Assembly (NCBI GenBank): GCA_029844215.1
Contig: CM056731.1
Coordinates: forward strand, 79,566,992-79,630,991
Source: Przewalskia tangutica
Lineage: Eukaryota; Streptophyta; Magnoliopsida; Solanales; Solanaceae
DNA length: 64,000 bases
Direction of reading: 5' to 3'
Part shown: positions 33,108-45,527 of the stretch, in pieces
How positions within the stretch are numbered: the first letter of the stretch is position 1
Layout: each line of letters opens with the position of its first letter
Made by a program: the position numbers and the translations under genes
Notes under the pieces: generated by a model
Database searches by the model: none
What the model was told of the DNA's origin: nothing
What the model saw: the letters and a program-made list of their open reading frames with translations, nothing else

Positions 33108-36070
33108 TGTTACACCCCGTATTTACAGGACATGTTTTAAGAACGTACGTAAGAAATCACAAGTGTTGAGAGGTGAGACTTGTAAAAATTTATCGGAATT
33201 ATGAAATTGTCGGAAAACGAATATTGTGACGAATGGGAGGGCGACACGTGTCACCCCCCCCCCCCCCTTATAGTTGCCTTGGATGAATTATGTCATGGCC
33301 AAAATGGTCATTGACCAAAGTCTTAGGATGACAAGTCTTGCAAGTTGTGAGCTTGAGAATATTGACTAAGTCAAAGGGTCCACAAAGTCTTGATATTTAA
33401 TAAGAGCTCATCCAAGCCACCCATTTGTTCACATCTTGACCCTCCATTGTGCTATATAATACAACTAGTAGCAAGAGTGAGTCAAACACTTAGAAAAAAA
33501 TTCAAGAAATTGGAAGAGCAACAAGAGTGCTCTCGGGTTCACTCAAAAAGAAAAAGAATTTTTTTTGTTTCTTGTTCATTAAGCTCCCCACTTTAAACCA
33601 AGGTTCATGAGTGTATTGTGAGTGTATCTCAATAGAAAAATCTCGGAAAAAGAGAGTTTTCGTATTAGTCGCAAGGTGAAAACCTAGTTGCTTTCTAGGT
33701 TTTGTTTGGAAGTTTGAAGGAAATTGGTTGGTGTTGTTCTAAGGGTCTCAAGTGGCGGATTGATGTTTCTTGAAGAGACTCTAAGTTTCTAAGGAGCGAC
33801 TTCGGATTTGGAGTTGGATTAAGATTCGTTGAGGTATAATCTTGTCTCTTAAAAGTGTTACAAGATTATCTATTTTGTTGTTAGCTTTACATGTTGCTAG
33901 CATGAAGTATATGTGTTGAAGTTTATAAGTATTATGGATTGATTGTAGCCTTAAAATCTGAAATGTAATGTAAGCCATGTGAAGTTGGATTACAATTTGG
34001 TTGTTTACTAGAATTGTCGCATGTTACTTACTTGAAGATTATAGTAGTATAATCGATTGCGACTTGATATCATGTTATACTAACAATTTGGATTGAAATG
34101 GAAATTGGATAAGAATTGATGTTATAGTATCTCAAGTTTGCCGAATTGGCCTAGTAAGTTGTATTAGTTTGATATCGTTTGTGGGGCGGAATTTTACACG
34201 TCTAGTAGGCATGTAATCCCCTATTGTTGATTGCATTGATTGGGCCTTAAATGTGGCGTGTTTGGTTATTGTATTCGGCCTTGAAAAAGGTGGCAAGTGA
34301 GTAGAAACAAAGGAGGTGCTGTCCGATTTTCCGTAGAATTTAGAGACTTTACACTTATAATATTCTACGTTTGAAGTAAGATGTTAATAGATGTACTATG
34401 GTCATTATAGGTTGACATACTACGTACGGCGAATTGGATTTAGCAGGTGGATTAAACCGAAGAGGTATGTGGAACTTTCTTATCTCTTGAGCATGAATAG
34501 GTTGTAAATGTATAGTACGGTAGACGTACAAGATTTTGACAATCTAGGTCCATTTGATGTCCTGGGCTTATTTTAAGAATGTCCAAGTTGATTGAGTTAG
34601 GGAATTAACTCACTTGTTAAATATTAAGGATATCTTGGCTTTCAAAAGTTAAGAGACTTTAAGTATGTTGAAAGTATTATTGATACTTGTTTTGTTGGAA
34701 AGTTTAAGTCTCTTGGTTATAAAGAAGTATGTAAGTTGCTAATGTATAAAGCTAGTATAACGGCTTTATGGGAAGTTTGTTATAATAGCTTTATGGAAAG
34801 TTAAAAAGAGTGGTTTACTCTAAGTAATTTAAGTATGATAAATGACTTGTTTTAATGAAAGGCAATTTGATTTTAAGGCATCAATTGCCTAAGGTTTTAT
34901 AAGAAAAGGAGTCACTTGATTTAGAAATCTAACTTTATTTCTAAAGGTATTGTGACTTGTCTTGAAACGTAATTGCGACTTGATACTATGGTTAATAGTA
35001 TCTTGGAAGTGTTATACTAAAAAGAGTCATTTGTTTTAAAGAGTAGAAGTATGTAGTACTTGGGTTAAATTCAGGATCTTTATAAAAGACATGTTAGTGC
35101 CTTAAGTAAACTAAAATGAGAGTGTATGTGAACAAGAATAATAACAAGTTAGGGATTCTTAACTTGCTTATATATCGTGTGATAAGTTTAGAGTGCTTAT
35201 GTTATGTATGATAGCCGGTTTTGTGCTAGTGGTATATTATTCATTACGGGTCATTCCGGGTTTGTGGCATTTGCATATTAGTGGATTTGCTACCCACGAT
35301 GCGAGGAATACCTCACGCGAGTCCGCAAGGGCTTACGCGGGTGAAATAGTCCCACGCGGGCGTATAGCCTATGCGAGGAATACCTCACGCGAGTCCGTAA
35401 GGCCTTACGCGGTGAAATAGTCCCACGCGAGGAATACCTCACGCGGGTCCACGCGACATACGCGGGTGAAATAGTCCCAAGAGTAGGATTGCTTAATGAC
35501 ATCGCGCGGGTGGTCCCGCTTTGATCGTGAGCTTCCTATTTTATATTGTAAGTATACTACTATTTACTCTCATTGTTAGTAAGGCACCGTGGTAATCGTT
35601 AATTGAGTTATCATACATGCCTCCGCTTTATTATAGACTTATGATTTCATTACGCATTTTCCGCTTCACATATTTGGTACATGTTGTCGACCTCCTTCGG
35701 GCCGCGTTCATGCCGCAGTAGAGTACAAAGTTCTTGATCCTCGCCTTAGGATCACTATTCACCGTTGAGAAGCAACTTTATTCCGAGGCTTATCCTCGTA
35801 TTGCCTGGCCGTTGTACATCTGTGGGTATGGCGGCCCCGCTGTGCCGAGTTGTTATTCTTAGAGGTCTGTAGTCACATTTGTGGATTGGGTTGTTAAGAA
35901 AAAAAATGTATTGTTTTATTGCATATATTGTACAGAAGGTGGCCTTATCGTCTAGCCTGTTGTTATTTTATGTTTAAGCATTTTATAAGTTGTGTATGTT
36001 CCGCTGCTATTCTCTGATGTATACCGAAAGGGTGCTCAGTAGGGCACCGCATGCCCGGTCGGTCGTGACA
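33108..36070 (+). repeat. E7 3' LTR (2.96 kb)
   Basis: Nearly identical to the 5' LTR for its first 2 kb, then clearly divergent over the last 0.85 kb (35200-36070), where ATGCG units become ACGCG and many CAG/CTG sites are altered or shortened. TATATAA at 33453-33459. Ends GGTCGGTCGTGACA. Confidence 0.93.
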
Positions 36071-36300
36071 TGGCGGAAATGTATCGAGATCCATCTAGAG
36101 TGCACCGATTTGTGATGTCCAGTGATGGTGGGTTATCGTATGAGAGAGTCCCATAGCGATACTCGATCGTCAAGTTAGGCGACTTCGACAGCGACGTGAC
36201 TTACAAGGTCTTATGGCGGAACGAGAACATGGAAGAGATGACGTGGGAAGCAGATGAGGACATGATGAAGAAGTATCCTCACTTATTCCCTACACCTCCA
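36071..36300 (+). pseudogene. E4 integrase end and chromodomain-like tail
   Basis: Continues E4 pol after E7. GAAATGTATCGAGATCC follows on from the HVSML stop point at 26396. One frame reads WRNENMEEMTWEADEDMMKK then YPHLFPTPPG (about 36222-36301), matching E1's tail. The first half is frameshifted. Confidence 0.82.
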
Positions 36301-36484
36301 GGTAACCCACTTTCCTGATCATTAGTTCTAATTTAGCAATTATGCTTGAGCAATGTTGTGGCTATGCGGAGCGTTTTTTTTTTTTTTTTTGCAAGAGAAA
36401 TAGTTAAGAGGGTCTATGTTGAGATTGTGATTTGAGTGAGCCTAGAAGGAACATTTGGGACGAATGTTTCTAAGGGGGGGAGAA
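36301..36484 (+). other. E4 3' untranslated part and polypurine tract
   Basis: Contains a run of 17 T at 36374-36390, then GAACATTTGGGACGAATGTT (hairpin with one G-T pair) and AAGGGGGGGAGAA before the 3' LTR. Confidence 0.8.
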
Positions 36485-39171
36485 TGTTATACCCCGTAGC
36501 TCTGGCCATGCGTATGAGAGCGTACGAAAGGGATTAAGACTTAAAATTTTAGAAGGATAGGTTGTCGGATTGTTTCGGACGGGTTTTTAGTCAACTTTGA
36601 GGCGGGTTATGACCCGTTACATTGAGAGTTCCTAAGTGTTTCTAAGGTCTAGTGCGCAGTTCGTTGAGTCTAGTTTCCAACGCAACCAACCGTTCGTCGA
36701 TAGGACATCGGAGTAGAAAGTTATGGAAGTTACAAGTTCAGTGCGCAGTGGGGAAGAAAAGTGTTTCGGCCCGAGCCACGTGGTCGGCGCCAGATCTGGC
36801 CACGCGCCAGACACCCGAGTGTTCATCGAAGTTGCAGCGCCGCGCGCCGAAGGTGGCCGCGACGGAAAGTTCTGGGAGTCGGTAGAAGTTTCAGCGTCGC
36901 GGCGCCGGCTGCAGGGCCGCGGCGCCGAGGCGTGTTCTGCGAGGGTGAGTGGAAAAATCTGAACTGTTTTGTTTTAAAAAATGTCATGGGAGGGTGACAA
37001 GCGTCCCCCCCCCCCCATCTGATTTTGCATGTACTACTTATTGACCAAGTCTTGAAGACTTGGTCATTCTTCAAGTTCTTCTCTCTCTCTAGAGATAAAA
37101 GCTCTTCCTTCTCTCTAGAAAATCAAGAGGAAATCAAAGCTTGAGAAAAATCTGAAAAGTGTGGCAAGAAGGAAACTTATTTGCAAGCTTGTGGGAGTTA
37201 TTGTGGTGGTGTTTTTGGAAAGGAGGCTAGCAAATTCGTTGGAATAATTTGGCTAAAGCTCTAAGGTAACAATTCTTCTATTGTAGCTAGTTTGTGGTGT
37301 TGCATGTGAAGAAGAAAGATCTTGTAGTGGTAAATATTGCTCTTAGATAAATTGCATGTAAGAAATATGGTTTGGATATGAAAGAATTGGTTAAGAAGGT
37401 TATGTAAGCATGTTGTAGCCAAAAATACTACCTTAAACTTGTTAAGTTAGTTGTTGTACATTGTGGGGCAGAATTTTACACATCCAAGTTTAGGTGTGTA
37501 ATCCTCTTTGAAATATTTGTATTGTTGGGCCTTAAATGTGGCGTTTAGATGTTGAATTCGGCCTTGAAAAAGGTGGCAAAGTATGTAGAAACAAAGGAAA
37601 TGCTGCCCAATTTTCCGTAGAATTTAGTGACTTTGCACTTGGAATATTCTACGTTGAAACTAGAGGTTAATAAACGTATTATGGTCATTATAGGTTGACA
37701 TACTACGTGCGGTATTTTGGACTTAGCAAGTGGATTGACCGAAGAGGTATGTGGAACTTTCCTATCTCTTGAGCATGAATGGTTTTACCTATGTAGTACG
37801 ATAGACGTACAAGGTTTGATATCCCTTACTTGTTTTAAGGATGGTCAAGTTTTGTGAGTAAGGGGGGATTAACTCATTTCTTTAAAAAGTACTAAGGATG
37901 TCTTGAGTTTTCAAAGTTAAGGGACTTGATGTGTTCAAGTATATGATTCTTGTTTCTTTTTAAAAAAAGTGTAAGTCCCTTGGGTTTTAGGAAAATGTAT
38001 TTGACTAAGGTATAACGTTAATATAATGACTTTATGGGAAGTTGATTATATTAGCTTTATGGAAAGTTAATAAAGGAAGATTTACTCTAAGTAAAATGAG
38101 TACGGATAAATGATTTGAGGTTGTGAAAGGCAAATTGATTTTTAAGGCATAAATTGCCTAAGGTTTTAAAAGAGTAGAAGCACATAGTATAATACTTTGG
38201 GTTAAATTCCCGGATTTCATAAAAGACATGTTAGTGCCTTAAGTAAACTAAAATGAGAAGGTGTGTGAACAAGATCAATAAGAAGTTAAGGGGTTTCTTA
38301 ACTTGCTTGTATTATGTGTGATAGCCAGTTTGTGCTAATGATATATATTATTATTATTTATTACGGGGTCATTCCCCGGGTTGTGGCATTTGCATATTCC
38401 GTGGATTTGCTACCCACGATGCGAGGAATACCTCATGCGAGTCCGTAGGGCTCATGCGGGTGAAATAGTCCCATGCGGGTGAGTACAGCCTATGTGAGGA
38501 ATACCTCATGCGGGTCCACATGACCCATGTGGGTGAAATAGTCCCAGGAGTAGGAGTGCTTAATGATACTGCGGGGCGGATGACCTTGCTTTGACCATGA
38601 GCTTCCTATTTTCATGCAGTATATTATATGTTTGATATTCTCATTGTTAGTAAGGCACAGTGTTCTGTAAACTGATTTTTATACATGTCTCCAATTATGT
38701 TAGACTTATGAGGTATTTTCGATTTTCCAGCCGCATACTTAGTACATATCAGTATCGACCCTTCCTGGCCGTGTGTTCATGCCGCAGGTAGGGGTAAGCA
38801 GGTGGTGGATCCTCACTCTTAGGATCACTGTTCTGGTGTCAGAAGCTCCATTCCTCCGGAGGCTTGTTTTGTTGGTACGGTTTTTCCCTGATGCTATAGG
38901 TATTATGTACATTCAGGGGTATGGCGGGGCCCTGTCCCGCCACAGTTGTTATTCCTAGAGGTCTGTAGTCACGTTTGTGGTTTTGGGCTGTAAGGACAAG
39001 TTGTACTTTTGATTAAGTATATTTTTATGGAAGGCAGCCTTATCGGCTGGCCAGTGATGTTTACTTTATACAGGTTATGTGTTATGTATGTTCCGCTGCT
39101 ATTCTCTGATGTATACATGAGGGGGTGCACCGGTAGGGCACCAGTCGCGGCCCCGGTGTCGGGTCGTGAAA
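36485..39171 (+). repeat. E4 3' LTR (2.69 kb)
   Basis: TGTTATACCCCGTAGCTCTGG to GGGTCGTGAAA; the final CA of the LTR has become AA. It keeps the uninterrupted E5 target site at 37412-37416 and a GATGCGAGGAATACCTC array at about 38415-38550. Followed by the AGTGA duplication. Confidence 0.93.
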
Positions 39172-39512
39172 AGTGAGGAAGGAATTCCACGGACATGATT
39201 GATATTATGGGCGTGAGACCCATAGTTATATTTGAGTAGTGACTTTGAAGGCATGCGTCCCTGACTTGACATGGCTGCTTACATATTGTGTACTATAGTT
39301 TGGGTATCATACATGCCTCCTGTTTTATATAGACTGTTACGATTTCATTACAGTATTTTCAGTTTCACATACGTGGTACATTCTTCGTACTGACCCCCTT
39401 TCTCCGGGGGGCTGCGTTCATGCCGTAGGTTTAGGTACGCAGTTTGGTGATCGGCAGGTGTAGGACCCTTGCTCAGAGTTTTTGGATAGCTCCATCTATT
39501 CAGGAGTTTATC
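39172..39512 (+). repeat. AGTGA right copy and right fragment of LTR E0
   Basis: AGTGA at 39172-39176, then GGAAGGAATTCCACGGACATG, continuing the LTR broken at 10710. It runs through the CTGCGTTCATGCCG region and stops at GGAGTTTATC, where the reverse LTR E8 starts. The last part of E0 is missing. Confidence 0.85.
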
Positions 39513-42500
39513 TATCACGACCCGAACCCGGGCACGTGACTGGTGCCTTACCCCGGGCACCCTAGTGATACAACATCAGAGAAAACCCAGCGGAAATAAA
39601 AACATAAACATATAAATAGATATGGATCAAGATAAAAGAAAATAGGCCAACCAAAACGGTTGCCTTTCAACATATATATACATAAACATTTGAACAGTTA
39701 CAATCCTTACAACCCTGCCCACAACAGTGCTACAGACCTCTAAGATTTTTTTTACAACAACTATGACGGGACAGGGCCCCGCCATACCCCTGAATGTACA
39801 AGAACCTACAGACTCAGGGTAACATACCAAAGATAAGCCTCCGAAGGAACGGAGCTTCCCAATACGCTGAAAATGTGATCCTATAAGCGGAGATCGACAG
39901 TCGATGTACCTCTACCTGCGGCATGAACGCAGCCCCCCGAAGGAGGTCAGTACAACAGGTACCAAGTATGTGAAACTGAAAATGAAATCATAATAGTCTA
40001 TATAAAGCAGGAGACATGTATGATAATCAAACTACAGTACACAACATATAACAGTTATATCAAGTCAGGGTCTCACGCCCTCCAAGTCATTACTCCATTA
40101 TAATTATGGGTCTCACGCCGACAACATCAATCATGCCCGTGGAATACCTTTCTCACTGCCGGCAGTCTATGATATGATAACACCAAGAGGTACACCTGAA
40201 CACCAAGTCCTACCTGATGCCAAAGCCGTACTAACAATACAATACAACTAAACCACGAAGCTGACACGGGGCAAGTACGAAAGCCGACTACCAGATACCA
40301 AGGCCGTATCACGAGACTTCGTCACTATACTGACTCGCGAAGCTGACACGTGGCAAGTGCAATAACCTATACCAGATCCACCTGCGCCACGTAGCTGACG
40401 GGGGCAAGTAAACAGGCTACGCACCCGATCACAACCGTAAGTCACGATACTTCGCCGCGAAGCTGACACGTGGCAAGTGCAATAACCTATACCAGATCCA
40501 CCTGCGTCACGTAGCTGACGGGGGCAAGTAAACAGGCTACGCACCCGATCACAACCGTAAGTCACAATACTTCGCCATAAATAACCATAGTGGTCACATG
40601 TCCACAGAATCCATCATCGGTGTAGACATGCCCATGTAACAATAATAAATGGAAGCATACCCGTGGAATCTTCTGTCACTGCCGGTACGTCCAAGTAAGT
40701 TCTCAACAAGTCAACCGGCCCTCCATCGAGAGACGCGGTAGTATAGAAACACAATTCTTGCACAACAAAGGCTATCACAATAAGCATAGGCAAGTACACA
40801 ACAACAAGCATAGGCAAGTTATACAACAACAAGCATAGGCAAGTTATACACAACTCAAGGTACTTTCATTTTATATCAAAGTCCGGGTTTTAACCCTAAA
40901 GTACTACGTAGGTTAAATTCCTTTTTAAAGAGATCCATTCCTTTTATAAAAGTCACCCGATATCCGTAGTATAAAATAGAGTGACTCACATTTTTAAGCA
41001 AACCAAAACACTTTCCTTTTCAACAACATTCTTTTCCCTAAAGTTCCAGTTTGCCTAATTTCAATTACTCAAGTCTCTTTATTTTAGAAAAGTTTCATAG
41101 TTCAATGTCTTAATCTCTTTTAAAACAATTGAGTAACATATGCCATATGTGTGAGCAATTTATTCTTGTTTATAACCATCTTATTAAAGCAGCCATGATC
41201 TAGAAAATGTAATATCATTTTGTCTCATCTTAGCTTCTATGCAGATGGAGGTTTCTGCTGGTTTTAATAATACTTCATTATTCAATACATTTTCCTTTAT
41301 TAGCGCTGCAGTGGTTTGTTCGATCCTTATTCTGATTTCCGAAATCAGTAAAACATTATTCCTTTTAAAAACCAAGTACTCATTACTCACGAATGAGGTT
41401 TCACACAAACATCCATATTAAGTCAAGTCTCTTATCTTTTAAGATTAAGTCTCTTAACTTCTAAATCAGTAAACCATTCTTTTTATCTATCTTAAGACGT
41501 TATACCTAACTTCCCATAAAGCTAGTATAACTCTTATGTTTTCAAAACCAAGTATTACTCTTCTTTCAAAAAGGTTTCTTGATATTTTTGAAATACATTC
41601 AAGGTTCTTATTATTCAGGCTTAAGTCAAAAGACATTGCCGCATAACCACGCTCGTTAACACACATACGTCTACCGTACTATATATATTTCTTTAAAATA
41701 TCATGCTCAAGAGTATAGGAAGAATCACATACCTCGCGACGATTATCGACTATAAACAAAACGCTCCACGACTATAACCCGGCTAGCCTTGTCCACCTTC
41801 CAAATAGTTCATGCTACTCGCAGAACATTCAACCAATAAAGGTTATCACCATCAGAATACAGTCCTATGTAAGTACAGTTTAATCTTCTACTTATATTCT
41901 TCTGATGTGATTTCAGTTCAAGTCTTTACTGTAATATCCTTCTATTACAGTTCAATTCTCTTCTATGAATCTTATATTCATTTCAATACTACTACAGTAT
42001 GTAATTTCCAATTACACTAGAAGGATAGGATTATTTACCTCGGTAAGCCCAAAATTATCCAAGTTTAAGTCGCTCCTGAGCAACGTTAAGCTCCTGCTCC
42101 GGGTCCTCCAACCCGCTCCAAACAACCCTTAGAAGTTCTACGCAACTTCTACTTAACACTTCAACCGACTATGAAGGTTTTCCTTAGGGTTTCGTTTGTG
42201 ACTGAGGGAAAGTATAATAGTATTTTCCGGGCTTTCGTATAGAGGTAACCTTGGGAATACTACAAGGTATTTGGGCCAAGGTATTTGGGTATTATAACAA
42301 TACTTGGAGAGTATTTCTATACCATAAAAGGGGGGTATATACGAAACCAACTAGGCAAAAGGGGGGGGGGGGGTTTGCCTCGGCTAGGGCTCACAAAGGG
42401 GGAGGGTATTTCTCTCGGCCAAAAGGCCTCAACAAAGGGGGAGGGTGTGGCGGACGAACTCAAGAGGGAGGGAGTAGTTTGAGACTTAGTGAAATGCTCA

Positions 42501-42932
42501 AGTTTGGATGAAGAAAGTCTTCAACTTAGAGGGGTATTTATAGGTCAATCAATGGCCAACCAATGGCCAAGATCAATCCAAGTGTAAGGCAAGTGTAGGG
42601 CTAGATTTTAACCATGTGTACCTTATCCATCTACCACAACAACTTGCACAAAATATCCTACCAACCCCCTTGACCCCTTTCGTCCATCTTGCCGCCCCAA
42701 GTCCTTCCAATGTGAGGGTGACACATGTCACCCTCCGTTGTCCAAATGTTTAAATTCTCGGAAAAATCCGCAAAAATTAGAAATGACATAGCCGGAATTT
42801 TCCCTTCGCAAGTTTAGTAAAACGTTTCGTCGAAAAACGATTCTTTTCGGCACTTGTGCCCAAATTTTCGAACCTTGCCAATCCTTAAGGCTTGAATTTT
42901 CAACGTACGTCCTCACGTACATACTTGGAAAA
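39513..42932 (-). repeat. E8: reverse LTR, almost complete
   Basis: Minus-strand LTR of 3.4 kb. It begins TATCACGACCCG (TG to TA relative to the usual TGTCACGACC) and runs to GTACATACTTGGAAAA. The last about 14 bases (to GGGGTATAACA) are missing, because forward LTR E9 starts there. TATA box 42535-42542, stem-loop block 41203-41295, perfect 22-bp palindrome at 42714-42735, 120-bp tandem repeat at 40337-40576, poly-G near 42360. Confidence 0.88.
40337..40576 (-). repeat. 120-bp tandem repeat, two near-identical copies
   Basis: Copies at 40337-40456 and 40457-40576, each starting CGCGAAGCTGACACGTGGC, with a diverged partial copy upstream from about 40256. Differences between the two full copies are very few, so the duplication is recent. 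Confidence 0.92.
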
Positions 42933-44168
42933 TGTTATATCCCGTATTTTCAGAGTATGTACGTAAGGGCGTACGTACAAAAGTTTAGCCTTAGTTAGGC
43001 ACCTTGGACGAAAATTTTGTGCATAACACCCAAAAAGAATCGTTTTACGACGAAACATTTTACAAAGCTTGCGTAGGGAAAATTCCAGCTATGTCATTTA
43101 AAATTTTTGCGGATTTTTCCGAGAGACGAAACATTTTGGACCAACGAGAGGGCGACACTTGTCACCCTCAAATTGGTGGACTTGAGGCGTCCTTTGGGAT
43201 GAATTGGACCACTTTAGTTGGTAGGATATTTTGTGATAGTTGGTGTGGTAGATGGATAAGGTACACATGGGTAAATCCTAGCCCTACACTTGCACCACAC
43301 TTGTCTTCATCTTGGCCATTGGTTGGCCATTGCTTGACCTATAAATACCCCCCTTAGTTGATGAACTTCTTCATCCAAAAATTGTTCTAAGTCTTGAAAG
43401 ACCTCCCCTTTGTTGAAGTTCTCGCCCCAGCCTCCCTCCCCTATGTGAGGCCCCTTGGCCGAGAGCCCCCTCCCCCTTGGCCGAAAATACCCCCCCTAGC
43501 CTAGTTGTGCTAGCCGAAAATACCCCCCCCCCCTTGGTAGAGAAATACTTCTCCAAGTATTGTTATAATGCCAAAAAACCTTAGCCCATATACCTTGTAG
43601 TATTCCCAAGGTTACCTCTATACGAAAAGCCCGGAAAATACTACTATACTTTCCTTTAGCCACTAAACGAAACCCTAAGGAAATCTTCATAGTTGGTTAA
43701 AGTATTTAAGTAGAAGTTGCGTAGAACTTCTAAGGGTTGTTTGAAGCGGGTTGGAGCGCCCAGAGTAGGAGCTAAACGTCGCTCAGGATCGACATATATA
43801 CTTGGATAATTTTGGGCTTACCGAGGTAAATAATCCTATCCTTCTATTGTAATTGGAAATTACATACTGTAGTTTTATAAAGATGAATATAAGATTCATA
43901 GAAGAGAATTGAACTGTAATAGAAGGATATTACAGAAAAGAATTGAACTGAAATCACATCAGAAGAATATTAGTAGAAGATTAAACTGTACTTACATAGG
44001 ACTGTATTTACAGTAGACTGATAACCTTTATTGGTTGAATGTTCTGCGAGTAGCATATACTACTTGGAAGGTGGACAAGGCTAGCCGGGTTATAGCCGTG
44101 GAGCGTTTTGCTTATAGTCGATAATCGTCGCGAGGTATGTGATTCTTCCTATACTCTTGAGCATGAAA

Positions 44169-44345
44169 TAGTTTAAAGGAATATATATATAGTACGGTAG
44201 ACGTACGTGTGGCAATGTCTTTTGACTTAAGCCTGAATAATAAGAATCTTGAAATAGTTTAAAGGAATATATATATAGTACGGTAGACGTACGTGTGTTA
44301 ACTGAATGTAGTGTTACGGCAATGTCTTTTGACTTAAGCCTGAAT
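44169..44345 (+). repeat. Local tandem duplication of about 90 bp in E9
   Basis: GTTTAAAGGAATATATATAT with ACGGTAGACGTACGTGTG, then the CAATGTCTTTTGACTTAAGC unit, occurs twice in a row. The second copy carries 20 extra bases before the CAATGTC unit. A recent slip or unequal exchange. Confidence 0.8.
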
Positions 44346-45239
44346 AATAAAGAATCTTGAAGTATTTCAAAAGATTAAGAAACCGTTTTGAAAGAAGAGT
44401 AATACTTGGTTTTGAAAACATAAGAGTTATACTAGCTTTATGAGAAGTTAGGTATAACGTCTTAAGAGTGGTAAAGAGAATGATTTACTGATTTTTAGAA
44501 GTTAAGAGACTTGATCTTAAAAGATAAGAGACTTGACTTGAATGAATTAATATGAATTTTGTGTGAAACCTCATTCGTGAGTAATGAGTACTTGGTTTTT
44601 AAAAGGAGAAATGTTTTACTGATTTCGGAAATCAGAATGAGTATCGACAAACCACTGCAGCGTTAATAAAGGAAAATGTATTGAATAATGAAGTATTATT
44701 AAAACCAGTTGAAACCTCCATCTGCATAGAAACTAAGATGAGACAAAATGATATTACATTTCCTAGATCATGGCTGCTTAATAAGATTGATCATAAACAA
44801 GAATAACCTACTCACATATAAGGCATATGTTTTCGAAAAATTGTTTAAAAGAGAATCATATTCTTAAGTGATTAATACTATGAACTATGAAACCTTTCTA
44901 AAATAAGAGGCTTAAGTACTTGAAATTAGGCAAACTTGAACTTAGGGAAAAGAATGTTGTTACTTGATGTTGAAAAGGAAAGTGTTTGGGTTTACCTAAA
45001 AATGTGAGTCACCCTATTTTTATACTACGGGTATCGGGTGACCTTTATAAAAGAAATGGATCTTTTAAAAAGAATTTAACGTATGTAAAACTCTGGGGTC
45101 AGAACCTGGATTTTGGGCTAAAATAAACTTGAGTTGTGTGTAACTTGCCTATGTTTGTGTTTGATAGCCTTGTTGTGCAAATACTGTATTTCTATACCAC
45201 CGCGTCTCTCGATGGAGGGCCGGCTGATTTGTTATGAAC

Positions 45240-45527
45240 GATTATTCACCGAGTCCCACGAGATGGGTCGGGACACGTATTCCATCTGATTATTCACCGA
45301 GTCCCACGAGATGGGCCGGGACACGTATTCCATCTGATTATTCACCGAGTCCTACGAGATGGGCCGGGACACGTATTCCATCTGATTATTCATCGAGTCC
45401 CACGAGATGGGCCGGGACACGTATTTCATCTGATTCTCTACCGAGTCCCATGGGATGGGCCGGGACACGTATTCCACATGATTCTTTACCGAGTCCCACG
45501 GGATGGGCCGGGACACGTATTCCACAC
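45240..45527 (+). repeat. 48-bp tandem array, six copies
   Basis: Units start at 45240, 45288, 45336, 45384, 45432 and 45480, each with ACCGAGTCCCACGAGATGGG and GGGACACGTATTCCA. Because 48 is a multiple of three, both strands show repeated 16-residue open frames; I regard these as by-products. Confidence 0.96.

Larger units (their letters stand above)
26397..36070 (+). mobile_element. E7: Ty3/gypsy element (TGTTACACCCCG family) with degenerate gag-pol
   Basis: 5' LTR 26397-29361, PBS 29366, leader, gag-like remains, non-coding block, RT/RNase H/integrase remnants, polypurine tract, 3' LTR 33108-36070. It interrupts the end of E4's integrase. The flanks are GTTGC on the left and TGGCG on the right, not a clean duplication; one deletion and one substitution are needed. 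The LTRs are nearly identical in their first 2 kb, suggesting recent insertion. Pol has many frameshifts, so it probably moved with help from relatives. Confidence 0.9.
10711..39171 (+). mobile_element. E4: internally deleted Ty3/gypsy element holding E5, E6 and E7
   Basis: Forward element bounded by AGTGA duplications. Parts: 5' LTR 10711-11618 and 24169-25549, integrase 25550-26396 and 36071-36300, polypurine tract, 3' LTR 36485-39171. It lacks the last 382 bp of the 5' LTR, the PBS, gag, protease, RT and RNase H. The lost part runs from GCAGGT in the LTR to GCAGGT at the start of integrase, so one deletion between 6-bp repeats explains it. The 5' and 3' LTR parts are nearly identical over most of their length, so the insertion is fairly young, yet it has since taken E5 (with E6) and E7. 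Confidence 0.93.

Noticed and set aside
36750..36990. GC-rich open frames in three frames of the E4 3' LTR (also 10984-11199)
   Set aside because: GC-rich LTR stretch with few stops in any frame; frames differ between the two LTRs, so no coding constraint is visible.
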